A DNA stretch of 39,898 bases. It comes from Ureibacillus manganicus DSM 26584 (GTDB lineage: Bacteria; Bacillota; Bacilli; Bacillales_A; Planococcaceae). The stretch spans positions 1-39,898 of the forward strand of contig NZ_JPVN01000029.1 in NCBI RefSeq assembly GCF_000772945.1. The letters are read 5' to 3'. A program made the position numbers and the translations under genes. The notes beneath the pieces are model-generated. The model was not told where the DNA came from. It ran no database searches and saw only the letters and a list, made by a program, of their open reading frames with translations. Below, one piece after another: positions 7,947-15,961 of the stretch (the first letter of the stretch is position 1; each line of letters starts with the position of its first letter).

Positions 7947-9062
7947 TTATTTTTTGAGATAGATTCTAGGCACTCTAGCAGTTATGATACATGGAATTTC
8001 GTAATTAATCGTTTCTAATTTTGTTGCCCATTCATCAATTGCAATTTCTTCCTTATTCTGTAATCCGAGTAAAGTTACTTTCTCACCTATATTATATGCA
8101 GTAGGTAAAGCAATCATACATTGATCCATGCAAATTCTACCGATGATAGGAACACGTTTTCCATCAATCAATACTTCTTGCCCACCTAATCTTCTAATTA
8201 AACCATCTGCATATCCAATTGGAATTGTACCAACATACATTGATTCTTCTGCAGTGAATGTAGCACCATATCCTACAGATTCACCTTTATGTAACAATTT
8301 AACAGCGACTAACTCAGTTTCTAATGAAAAAGCTTCTTTAATGGGAAATGGCAATCTATTTTTCACATAAGGAGAGGGAGCTAATCCATACATAGAAATA
8401 CCAAAACGTACTGCATCAAATTGAAGTGTCGAATCTTTCGTTAACATTGTCGCAGTATTTGCAACATGAACAATACGAGGTTTTGTTGGTAACGCATCAA
8501 TGAATTTTTTAAATTTATCAACTTGCTTAGTAAAGTACGAATCATCCTCCTCATCAGCTGTTGCAAAATGGGTAAATATTCCGTCCAATATTAAACAGTT
8601 TGATTTCTCGATTGATTGATAAAGATCCAACAATTCATCAATTGACGTTACACCAATTCTCCCCATTCCTGAATCAACTTTTATATGTACCTTAATAGGT
8701 TGAATAACATCTGTTGGAAGTCGTGTAATCCAATCTGATGAATATACTGATAAAGTAATATTTTTCTCTGCAGCAACCTTCGCAAAAGAAACCGGCGTAT
8801 ATCCTAATATTAGTATTTCAATATCGGGAAAAAAATCACGAATATGAAGTGCCTCATCGGGTGTTGCTACCGCTAACATTGTAGCGCCCGCCTCAATTGC
8901 AGCTTCAGTAACTTGGATATCTCCGTGACCGTAAGCATTTGCTTTTACCACGGCTACAATATGTACATTAGGTTGTAGAAATTTCTTTAACTGACGAACG
9001 TTTTCTTTAATTGCTTCTAAATTGATTAGTGCACGTGTTGGTCGATAGTGTTGTAATGTCAT
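7947..9062 (-). CDS. alr: alanine racemase
   Basis: A 371-residue PLP-dependent fold III racemase. The PLP lysine is Lys40 in AVVKANAYGHG, and the second catalytic region GYGATFTAEE is present. It interconverts L- and D-alanine, supplying D-Ala to Ddl for peptidoglycan. Start ATG at 9062 has GAGGG upstream. It lies between the ydcC lipoprotein and the ndoAI-ndoA pair, as in B. subtilis, and shares the neighbourhood with ddl and murF, which use its product. Confidence 0.95.
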   Translation of the reverse strand: MTLQHYRPTRALINLEAIKENVRQLKKFLQPNVHIVAVVKANAYGHGDIQVTEAAIEAGATMLAVATPDEALHIRDFFPDIEILILGYTPVSFAKVAAEKNITLSVYSSDWITRLPTDVIQPIKVHIKVDSGMGRIGVTSIDELLDLYQSIEKSNCLILDGIFTHFATADEEDDSYFTKQVDKFKKFIDALPTKPRIVHVANTATMLTKDSTLQFDAVRFGISMYGLAPSPYVKNRLPFPIKEAFSLETELVAVKLLHKGESVGYGATFTAEESMYVGTIPIGYADGLIRRLGGQEVLIDGKRVPIIGRICMDQCMIALPTAYNIGEKVTLLGLQNKEEIAIDEWATKLETINYEIPCIITARVPRIYLKK

Positions 9063-9213
9063 TATTATTTTCCCTCATTTTATTATACATTGTAAACTAA
9101 TAATAGAGAATATTCGGTAAATTGTGTATGAGTTTTTTAATTTTGTAATATTTGTAACCTATAACCATCAATTATAAGTAAATATATTTTCTTGTTAACA
9201 GTTAAATCTAGCA

Positions 9214-9260
9214 GTAGTAACTTCATTCAGCAGGGGAAACCCACCGAACGAAGTTACTAC
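9214..9260. repeat. long inverted repeat between ydcC and alr
   Basis: The outer 11 bases are a perfect inverted repeat (GTAGTAACTTC/GAAGTTACTAC), and the stem continues through wobble pairs to about 21 base pairs with a loop of about five bases. It starts 30 bases after the ydcC stop. Neither side has the T-run of an intrinsic terminator. It could be an mRNA 3' stabiliser, a processing site or a small repeat. Confidence 0.75.
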
Positions 9261-9289
9261 CCGTCCAACTTTGCAATACATGTTAATAA

Positions 9290-10294
9290 TTATTTTAGTC
9301 CACCAGGAATTACGGAAGACGCCACTTCAATCATTTCTTCTCTTGTTAAATTATTTGTAGCAAGGAAGAATGATACACCATTTTGTTCCCAACTAATAGA
9401 GTTGTCCGTAATTGCACCAATTGTAAAGCCTAAATCTGCCGGATCACCAGGTGCAAACACTGGTACCGTTGACTCTGCATCGTATACAATTGGTTGTTCC
9501 ATTAAAGTAAATGCTTTTTCACCTTCGAAAGTAAGAATGACACGCTCTGTTCCATCCTCAACAATCTTTTTCTCGTCAACTAATGCAGTTCCTTCCCACT
9601 GAATATTAGGATAGTGAACTTGGAATTCTTGTTCTTCTACACTACCTGTAGTACTACTATTTTCTTCAGCAAAATTGTCTACCTTAAATTCTTCTTCCTT
9701 ATGTTGAGTACCAAGGTCAATCTTACTGAATGTGATCAGAAGTTGTTCCTCTCCCGCTTCATTTAGAACAGATACAGTTTTTGGAAGCTTTGTTTTCTTA
9801 TCGACAGTAATAACTTGTGATGGCATAACACTCTTATGATTGTTTCTTGTAGCTGCTTGGAAAATGTAGTTATTCTCATCTTCCTCCATCGTTACATTTG
9901 CATCAGCTAATAGGTCTTCTCCCAATGCTCCTATTAGATAAGCTTGACTATTTTGTTTTGGCCATTCACTTTGGAACTTGTACGTTTTTCTTAGAGATGG
10001 TGTTACAACAAAAACGCCCTCTTTGTTACGAATAATCATCTGTGTAACATCTTCACCTTGTTGTGTAACTTTTACACGATAGAAGTCTGGTTTTGTGTGC
10101 CATACATTAACATCGTATACTCTAGGCTCACTACCAGTTTTAATTTCCATTGTTGCATCTAGCTCATAGCCGTTCACATTGCCCCATTTGTTGCTTAAGT
10201 CCTTCAAAACATCTTCCTTCGATTGACTACCACATGCTGCTATCACTAGGACACTTAACAACAATACTAATAATAACGTTATACGTTGTCGCAA
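9290..10294 (-). CDS. ydcC: LolA-like outer-leaflet lipoprotein YdcC
   Basis: A 334-residue secreted lipoprotein: the signal peptide MRQRITLLLVLLLSVLVIAAC ends in a lipobox with Cys21. The rest resembles the LolA/LolB-type fold of B. subtilis YdcC (VWHTKPDFYRVKVTQQGEDVTQMIIRNKEGVFVVTP, then a sigma-factor-regulator-like segment). It is anchored on the outside of the membrane; its substrate is unknown. The start is TTG with AAAGGATGG upstream. It lies between acpS and alr in conserved order. Confidence 0.88.
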   Translation of the reverse strand: MRQRITLLLVLLLSVLVIAACGSQSKEDVLKDLSNKWGNVNGYELDATMEIKTGSEPRVYDVNVWHTKPDFYRVKVTQQGEDVTQMIIRNKEGVFVVTPSLRKTYKFQSEWPKQNSQAYLIGALGEDLLADANVTMEEDENNYIFQAATRNNHKSVMPSQVITVDKKTKLPKTVSVLNEAGEEQLLITFSKIDLGTQHKEEEFKVDNFAEENSSTTGSVEEQEFQVHYPNIQWEGTALVDEKKIVEDGTERVILTFEGEKAFTLMEQPIVYDAESTVPVFAPGDPADLGFTIGAITDNSISWEQNGVSFFLATNNLTREEMIEVASSVIPGGLK

Positions 10295-10396
10295 AATTCC
10301 ATCCTTTCTATTTCTCGATAGGACAAATATATGAGTAGAAGTATAACTTTATGCTATCACTTTTGGACAATCTAACAATTTATTAACTGGAAAAAG

Positions 10397-10747
10397 TTAA
10401 TCCATTAATAGTACTTGTGCTGCTGCATAATCCTTCGAATGCGTAACACTAACAAACCCGTTAACAAGTTGACGATTAAAATATAAAATCGGTTTCCCTA
10501 GTTCGTCATTTAAAATTTCTATTTGATGAAATTCACACCCCTCTCTAATACCTGTACCATTCGCTTTAGCATATGCTTCTTTTGCTGCAAATCTTCCTGC
10601 TAAAAACTCAATTTTTCTTATATTGGACAATTTATTGTATTCTTCAAGTTCACGATCCGATAAGATACGAAGTCTAAACTTATCGTGCTCGTCTGCTTTT
10701 TTTATTCTAGAAATTTCTATAATATCTAAACCTATTCCTTTAATCAC
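10397..10747 (-). CDS. acpS: holo-[acyl-carrier-protein] synthase
   Basis: A 116-residue AcpS-type phosphopantetheinyl transferase. Asp8 (GIGLDIIEI) and the motif FAAKEAYAKANGTG carry the magnesium-binding acidic residues. It transfers phosphopantetheine from CoA to ACP for fatty acid synthesis. I place the start at a GTG at 10747, seven bases after GGAG and giving MIKGIGLD as in B. subtilis; the ATG at 10753 is only one base from GGAG. Confidence 0.93.
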   Translation of the reverse strand: MIKGIGLDIIEISRIKKADEHDKFRLRILSDRELEEYNKLSNIRKIEFLAGRFAAKEAYAKANGTGIREGCEFHQIEILNDELGKPILYFNRQLVNGFVSVTHSKDYAAAQVLLMD

Positions 10748-10759
10748 AGACATTCTCCT

Positions 10760-10961
10760 TTTCTTCTTGTTTCAATACACTGTATAATAAACGATAAAGT
10801 GAAACTCATTAATTGGGTGGGTTCTCATCATCTTCTGATTGTTAGTTGAACCAATCGGACTTTTACGGACAGTTGAACTCCCATCAACCCTTATTGCCTT
10901 ACTTAATACATTAGGCGGAAGTCATACAGTCCGTTAATGCCGGATAAATTGAGGTGGATAT
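10760..10961 (+). other. intergenic element upstream of the rhomboid gene (possible leader RNA or repeat)
   Basis: This 200-base gap between divergent acpS and the rhomboid gene is less AT-rich than other spacers. A TATAAT at 10782-10787 could start a plus-strand transcript. The octamer AGTTGAAC occurs at 10844-10851 and 10871-10878, flanking two CGGAC copies (10856, 10866). GGGTGGG at 10815 faces CAACCC at 10885, and GGCGGA (10915) can pair with TCCG (10930). No open reading frame explains it. Confidence 0.45.
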
Positions 10962-11570
10962 ATGTTTATTAGAAGGGAAAATTTTAAACAGTTCATTAAG
11001 TTTTACCCTATCGTATCACTTATCATAGCGATTAATCTTATTATATACATTCTTACAATACCATCCGACATGAAAGAACTCCTCTTTACGTATGGTATGA
11101 GTCATAATTTATTAATTGCCAATGGTGAATGGTGGCGCGTAGTAACTTCAATGTTTTTACATGCAGACTTTTTCCACGTTTTGTTTAATATGTTTTCATT
11201 ATTTTTATTTGGACCTGAACTTGAAAAGATTGCTGGTAAAGCTAGATTTTTAACTATCTACTTATTAGCTGGGATTTTCGGTAACATCCTTACATTTGTT
11301 ACTCAAGGTCCACTATATGCAAGTGTAGGAGCTAGTGGATCTATTTATGGTATTTTCGGGGCATTTGCAGCTTTAGTTTACTATACTCGACATACAATGC
11401 CTCAATTAAAACAGATTATTTTACCAATAATTATTATTAGTATAGTTTTCACCTTGTTCCAACCAGGTATAAACAGAATGAGTCATTTTGGCGGTCTAGC
11501 AACCGGTGTTGTTTTAGGCCTCATTTACTTCACACCAAAAAATATATTACGTTGGCGTAATAGAAGGTAA
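10962..11570 (+). CDS. rhomboid family intramembrane serine protease (YdcA-like)
   Basis: A 202-residue, six-helix membrane protein. The catalytic dyad is visible: Ser125 in GASG and His175 in MSHFGG. The HxxxN motif on helix 2 (HADFFHVLFNMF) is also present. Rhomboids cut membrane proteins within the bilayer; this one's substrate is unknown. GAGGTGG precedes the ATG. It is the only plus-strand gene in a long minus-strand block and sits between acpS and ydbT, the location of ydcA in B. subtilis. Confidence 0.93.
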   Translation: MFIRRENFKQFIKFYPIVSLIIAINLIIYILTIPSDMKELLFTYGMSHNLLIANGEWWRVVTSMFLHADFFHVLFNMFSLFLFGPELEKIAGKARFLTIYLLAGIFGNILTFVTQGPLYASVGASGSIYGIFGAFAALVYYTRHTMPQLKQIILPIIIISIVFTLFQPGINRMSHFGGLATGVVLGLIYFTPKNILRWRNRR

Positions 11571-11572
11571 GA

Positions 11573-11620
11573 AAAAATAGGGCATCCTGAAATTTATCTT
11601 TCAAGGTGCCCCTTCTTTTC
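11573..11620. terminator. shared terminator between the rhomboid gene and ydbT
   Basis: GGGCA...TGCCC hairpin (11580-11612) with A-run on one side and CTTCTTTT on the other, so it can act in both directions. The ydbT stop codon lies within the hairpin loop region. Confidence 0.8.
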
Positions 11621-13087
11621 GTGTTCTAACCAGTCCAGAACAATATTTGCTTCTTCCTCATTTAAATTTGAAGCTTTTGCTGTAGCTCCAGTTAAGCCAG
11701 ACATTACTGTTGCTTGTATAGATGCTAGCTTCTTCCTCTTTTGAAAATAGCTTTGTTTTCTTACAACCACCTGTATGCGTTTCTTTTCCACTAAAAATGT
11801 AACACGACTGATCGTACGGTAAATAATTGTTAGTTGATTGCCCATAATTGCATACCCCGTTGTTTTAAACTGCCAAATACCTAACAAAATGATAGGGATT
11901 ATTAAAAGGAATGAAAACAGCCCAAATGGATAATAAAAATAAGAGCATAACGCAATCACAGGGATTAGCCAGATAAAATCCACTCTATAGAAAAATGCTT
12001 TCGCCTCTTTTGGCGGCCTTGTAACATTTAAATCTAAAGCAAAGTGTGGAAATAAATCATTTAAAATTGGATCTAATCGTTTCTTCCTTATTAGGGGAAA
12101 CAAGGTCATTTTCTTCTCTTTCTCACTAATGGCGCCACCCGCGCTTTCAATAATTACCGAAGCATAACCAAATATTTGTCTTATTGGATTCTCCACAATT
12201 TTAATTGCTTGCACACGATTTAATGGGATTGTTACTTTTTTCTTTTCAAGCAGTCCCCTTGTAACAATTATTTTTTCAGACTCTTTCATTACTGAAAAAT
12301 CATAGTAGCTCAAAAAAGTTATTGCAATTGATAGTAACCAAGCTAACAATAATCCTACAATTATCACTAAGATGATTAATATAACACCAAATTGAACAAA
12401 AACTCTTAGTTCTTCAAAAACTAAATCATAAGGAATATATTCGGAAAACTGCCCCAAAACTGCAGCAACCCCAGCTAGTACTACTCCGATACTATTTGAA
12501 GTCGTTGCTAATACTAATAGATCATTGTTTGGCATTTTATGTACCAGTTCATTAGATAACTCAGTAACAATTTCTCCATCTTCAATATTGCTCCCAAGTT
12601 CTATACTTCTTTGTTGATTTTTTGAGTGGTTCATTTGTACTTCTATAAGTCTTGCAGCATCTTTTCGAATCGCGGTTAACTCGACTTCAGGTTTACCATT
12701 AGTACTGCCTGCTGTTTCCACCATCACTTGAACTAAACCAAATAGTTGATGAAAAATACCTTCTTTATAGTTTAGGGATTGTATGCGCTCAAAAGGGATA
12801 TATCGTTTCTTTTTAATAAATAAACCATATTCAACACGAAGCTCATCATTTTCAAACCAATATATAAATGTCCACCATTTAATAATTCCAGAAAACAAAA
12901 TATAAATTACAGGTATCGCAATAATTAGAATTGGAAATAAATCTGTCCAGAAGTTCAATTCTTCTGACCTATTTAAAAATCTTGAAAATAAAATAATCGC
13001 TACAGGGATGATAAGTTCTTTTAATCCCTTTAGGAAATTAATGATTGTTGATATTGGGTGTAACTTATAAATTTGTTTAGACATCAT
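11594..13087 (-). CDS. ydbT: PH-domain (DUF304) membrane protein YdbT
   Basis: A 497-residue membrane protein with several hydrophobic segments and repeated bacterial PH domains (DUF304): FENDELRVEYGLFIKKKRYIPFERIQSLNYKEG, VTRGLLEKKKVTIPLNRVQAIKIVENPIRQIFG, and a third near the C-terminus. In B. subtilis, ydbS-ydbT belong to the sigma-W regulon and give resistance to antimicrobial compounds from related Bacilli. The ATG at 13087 overlaps the end of ydbS, so translation is coupled. It is expressed from the ECF promoter upstream of ydbS. Confidence 0.88.
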   Translation of the reverse strand: MMSKQIYKLHPISTIINFLKGLKELIIPVAIILFSRFLNRSEELNFWTDLFPILIIAIPVIYILFSGIIKWWTFIYWFENDELRVEYGLFIKKKRYIPFERIQSLNYKEGIFHQLFGLVQVMVETAGSTNGKPEVELTAIRKDAARLIEVQMNHSKNQQRSIELGSNIEDGEIVTELSNELVHKMPNNDLLVLATTSNSIGVVLAGVAAVLGQFSEYIPYDLVFEELRVFVQFGVILIILVIIVGLLLAWLLSIAITFLSYYDFSVMKESEKIIVTRGLLEKKKVTIPLNRVQAIKIVENPIRQIFGYASVIIESAGGAISEKEKKMTLFPLIRKKRLDPILNDLFPHFALDLNVTRPPKEAKAFFYRVDFIWLIPVIALCSYFYYPFGLFSFLLIIPIILLGIWQFKTTGYAIMGNQLTIIYRTISRVTFLVEKKRIQVVVRKQSYFQKRKKLASIQATVMSGLTGATAKASNLNEEEANIVLDWLEHEKKGHLER

Positions 13088-13556
13088 CTTCAGCCACCCT
13101 TGCTAATTCAGAAATTCTAGACCGAAGATTGTCTGCATCATCAGATAAAAGCATTGGTATCATATGGGTGGTAGCAGCGGTTGAAATAGCGATATTGGCA
13201 AGGTTATATTTCTTTAAAATCGGTCCTTGAGCAGTATCAACATGTTGAACCCGAACCATCGGAATCATCGTCCTTTTAACAACAAATAAACCACTTTGGA
13301 TTTCTATCTCATGTTCCCTTACTTCGTATCGCCAATGATCCCATCTTATATTTGGAACAATCCATATCGAAAATATAGCATTAAGTATAAATAACCCTAT
13401 TGCAATGTAATAGATAAACGTTGGCCACAAAAACCGATAGGTTAGAAAACTAACAACACCTGCTAAAACTAATACGATAATCGTACTGATTACTCCATAT
13501 AAACGCCAAACTGTGAGGCCTTTTCTTGGGATTTTGTGTGATGGTTCTTTTCTCAC
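13077..13556 (-). CDS. ydbS: PH-domain (DUF304) membrane protein YdbS
   Basis: A 159-residue protein with two membrane segments (TIIVLVLAGVVSFLTY, FIYYIAIGLFILNAIFSIWIV) followed by one PH domain (YEVREHEIEIQSGLFVVKRTMIPMVRVQHVDTAQGPI). I place the start at a GTG at 13556 six bases after AGGTG, giving MRKEPSHKIP and the same length I recall for B. subtilis YdbS. It probably forms a complex with YdbT. A sigma-W-type promoter lies 27 bases upstream. Confidence 0.88.
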   Translation of the reverse strand: MRKEPSHKIPRKGLTVWRLYGVISTIIVLVLAGVVSFLTYRFLWPTFIYYIAIGLFILNAIFSIWIVPNIRWDHWRYEVREHEIEIQSGLFVVKRTMIPMVRVQHVDTAQGPILKKYNLANIAISTAATTHMIPMLLSDDADNLRSRISELARVAEDDV

Positions 13557-13582
13557 TACGAACACCTCATTTCCTGTACTAT

Positions 13583-13611
13583 ATACGAATCATTATATAA
13601 TTCCGTTTCAA
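13583..13611 (-). promoter_or_regulatory. ECF (sigma-W-type) promoter of ydbS-ydbT
   Basis: On the minus strand TGAAAC (13606-13611) and CGTATA (13583-13588) are separated by 17 bases. This matches the sigma-W consensus TGAAAC-N16-17-CGTA, and ydbST is a known sigma-W operon in B. subtilis. Transcription would start about 20 bases before the ydbS start codon. Confidence 0.85.
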
Positions 13612-13796
13612 CTTTAATAGGAGATTATAAATTTATTATAAACAGTCATAACATAGGGGCTTAATTCAGATTATCCAATAATTATTTATAGGTTATACCT
13701 AATTGATAGTCATTGGCCTTTTATAATAGACAATCCTTCTACCTCATTTTTTCAATCAGAGAGCTTATTAAAGACATTTCTCATCCTTCTTTTCCA

Positions 13797-13828
13797 TATA
13801 AAAAAGCCGACCCATATTATTGGGTCGA
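13797..13828 (-). terminator. cshA terminator
   Basis: On the minus strand CGACCCA pairs with TGGGTCG (13808-13827, six-base loop) and is followed by GC and a run of six T. It lies about 20 bases after the cshA stop. Between here and ydbS (13612-13796) I see only the ydbS promoter at the far end and no gene. Confidence 0.9.
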
Positions 13829-13849
13829 CTGAATTTAAATTTAAATTTG

Positions 13850-15364
13850 TTAGCTATCACGACGACGCGGGCTACGGCGTTCGCTACTGCCTTCGCGACG
13901 TCCACCTTCACGGCGACCTCCACGTTCTCCACCAGCACGACTACCACGGCTACCACCGCGACTACCGCCACGGCCTCCTCCGCCATCTCGGCGAGGACCA
14001 CGATCTCCTCGACCTCCACGACCACTTGAACGCTCTTTTCTCATTGGAAGTGGACGTTCCTCTGTAATCGTTACAGGAGTATCATCAGGTTCTTTTGTCA
14101 TTGATTTAATTGCTGCAGCAACTAAATCAACAGCATCGTATTCTTCTAACATTTGATTAGCTAAAATTCGGTAATCACCTAAATCATTCGCTTGAACAAT
14201 TTCAACTAATGTTTCCATAGCTTGTTGTTGTTGCCCAACTAAAGCTTCACTTTCACTAGGTGGACGAAGTGGTGTCATACGTTTTTTCGTTGTTTCCTCA
14301 ACGATACGTAAGTAACCCATTTCTCTAGGTGTAACAAAAGTTACAGCAAGACCTGATTTCCCTGCACGTCCAGTACGACCAATACGGTGTACATAGCTTT
14401 CTGGATCTTGTGGAATATCAAAGTTATATACATGCGTAACACCTGAAATATCAAGACCACGAGCAGCTACATCCGTAGCAACAAGTATATCGATTTTGTT
14501 TTCTTTGAATTGTCTTAATACAGAAAGACGTTTTGCTTGGCTTAAGTCACCATGAATTCCTTCTGCTAAATAACCACGTAATGTTAATGCTTGAGCTAAT
14601 TCATCTACACGGCGTTTTGTACGTCCAAAGATAATTGCTAATTCAGGTTGGTGCACATTCAGTAAACGAGATAAAATTTCGAATTTCTCACGTTCTTGTG
14701 ATTTTACAAAGAATTGATCAATGTTTTCAACTGTCATTTCTTTGGATTTAATTTTAACTTCTTCTGGTTCTTTCATAAATGTTGTTGCAATTTTACGAAT
14801 TGCAGGTGGCATAGTTGCTGAGAATAACAACGTTTGTCTTTCTGCAGGAACTTTTTCTAAAATTGCATTTATATCATCGATAAAGCCCATATTTAACATT
14901 TCGTCTGCTTCATCTAATACAAGAGTTTGAACATTTTCAAGTTTCAATGTATGGCGGTTAATATGGTCAATAATACGACCAGGAGTACCTACGATGATTT
15001 GTGGTCTGTTTTTTAGTGCACGGATTTGACGACTAATATCCTGTCCACCATAAACAGATAATATTTTTACGCGTTTATCATACCCAATTTTATAAAGTTC
15101 TTCTGAAACCTGAATAGCTAATTCACGTGTTGGAGCAATGATTAATCCTTGGATATTTGGATTATGCGTGTCAATCTTTTCAATAAGTGGAATACCAAAA
15201 GCGGCAGTTTTACCTGTACCTGTTTGTGCTTGGCCGATAATATCTTTACCTTCCATGCCAAACTTGATTGTTCCTTCTTGGATTGGTGTCGCTTCTTCAA
15301 ATCCCATTCGTTTTAATGAACGAAGTGTTGATTCGCTAATGTTTAATTCTGAAAAATTTGTCAA
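13850..15364 (-). CDS. cshA: DEAD-box ATP-dependent RNA helicase CshA
   Basis: A 504-residue helicase. Motif I AQTGTGKT is at 46-53, DEAD at 151-154, SAT at 182-184, and HRIGRTGR is in the second RecA domain. The last 65 residues form an arginine/glycine/serine-rich tail (RGG-type) likely to bind RNA. CshA in B. subtilis associates with the RNA degradosome and with ribosome assembly in the cold. The start codon is TTG with GGAG ten bases upstream. It follows a long structured leader and its own promoter. The GC-rich tail causes spurious open frames on both strands. Confidence 0.95.
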   Translation of the reverse strand: MTNFSELNISESTLRSLKRMGFEEATPIQEGTIKFGMEGKDIIGQAQTGTGKTAAFGIPLIEKIDTHNPNIQGLIIAPTRELAIQVSEELYKIGYDKRVKILSVYGGQDISRQIRALKNRPQIIVGTPGRIIDHINRHTLKLENVQTLVLDEADEMLNMGFIDDINAILEKVPAERQTLLFSATMPPAIRKIATTFMKEPEEVKIKSKEMTVENIDQFFVKSQEREKFEILSRLLNVHQPELAIIFGRTKRRVDELAQALTLRGYLAEGIHGDLSQAKRLSVLRQFKENKIDILVATDVAARGLDISGVTHVYNFDIPQDPESYVHRIGRTGRAGKSGLAVTFVTPREMGYLRIVEETTKKRMTPLRPPSESEALVGQQQQAMETLVEIVQANDLGDYRILANQMLEEYDAVDLVAAAIKSMTKEPDDTPVTITEERPLPMRKERSSGRGGRGDRGPRRDGGGGRGGSRGGSRGSRAGGERGGRREGGRREGSSERRSPRRRDS

Positions 15365-15602
15365 ACTATTTCAATCTCCTTTTTTCCTTTAAGTTGACAA
15401 ATGGTTACATTCAGATGAAGTATATTCGGCAATCTCGAGCCTATTTATTGGAACGTTTCCGATTAAATCAAATTCGCCTTGGCGTTTTTAGCCCAGATTT
15501 TATCGAACGCACTCGATAAATTACATTTAATAAATCTGTGGCTTCCGCCTCTTTTACAAGAGCTGCTTTATATGAAAAGGAAAGCCCGGTCGTTGCCGAG
15601 CG
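15365..15602 (-). ncRNA. long structured 5' leader of cshA
   Basis: About 240 bases lie between the promoter and the cshA start with no convincing open frame. On the minus strand I see a CTCGG/CCGGG hairpin near the 5' end, a CTCTT/AAGAG hairpin, and a nested stem in which CAGATTT pairs with AAATCTG around an inner TTATCGA/TCGATAA hairpin. Such a leader is much longer than a ribosome-binding site needs and suggests control by RNA structure, possibly temperature or autoregulation. This is inference from sequence only. Confidence 0.55.
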
Positions 15603-15606
15603 GTTC

Positions 15607-15634
15607 ATTCTACACACTACAAATAAAAATTCAA
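15607..15634 (-). promoter_or_regulatory. sigma-A promoter of cshA
   Basis: TTGAAT (15629-15634) and TAGAAT (15607-15612) on the minus strand, 16 bases apart. It follows a strong terminator and would give a 5' leader of about 240 bases. Confidence 0.7.
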
Positions 15635-15658
15635 TTAATAGAATAAAACCGTAAATTC

Positions 15659-15689
15659 AAAAAAAAGCACTCTTCATAAATGAAGAGCC
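15659..15689 (-). terminator. second terminator between murF and cshA
   Basis: On the minus strand CTCTTCAT pairs perfectly with ATGAAGAG and is followed by a run of eight T. It lies about 220 bases after the murF terminator, so it probably ends another transcript, not murF itself. Confidence 0.88.
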
Positions 15690-15911
15690 TTCGCAAAATG
15701 TATCCATTGCTTTTATTAGTCTATCATGCCTTTGTGATGATATGCAATGATAAAGCTCCTTTGTTGGGAAATATTCATTATTCAGTTAAAAGGAAAACAC
15801 ATAAATCTCTTTCATGTTTTGAATAGCACTACTGACAGGTACATTATTATTTTGTTCTTTAATATTTAATTAATGCATTCCACTTTCTATGAACAATTTC
15901 TACATCTTCAT
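15690..15911 (-). other. non-coding stretch bounded by two terminators
   Basis: No gene of useful size is seen. On the minus strand, AAAGGAG (about 15753) is followed eight bases later by TTG and a seven-codon frame, and then by the terminator at 15659-15689. This could be a small RNA or a leader-peptide attenuator, but I see no strong promoter. Confidence 0.25.
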
Positions 15912-15952
15912 AAAAAAAGGTCCAAAAGTTATTTTTCAAACTTTTAGAACCT
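15912..15952 (-). terminator. murF terminator
   Basis: On the minus strand a stem of about 12 base pairs (GGTTCTAAAAGTT with AACTTTTGGACC) with an eight-base loop is followed by seven T. It starts ten bases after the murF stop. Confidence 0.9.
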
Positions 15953-15961
15953 CTATTTTTA

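Noticed and set aside
10815..10821. GGGTGG suggested a T-box riboswitch upstream of the rhomboid gene
   Set aside because: No conserved T-box AGGGTGGNACCGCG motif, no antiterminator/terminator pair, and the downstream gene is not an amino acid or tRNA gene.
13768..14029. Valine/alanine-rich and threonine-rich open frames at the cshA 3' end
   Set aside because: They are other-frame readings of the arginine/glycine-rich tail of CshA and lack ribosome-binding sites.
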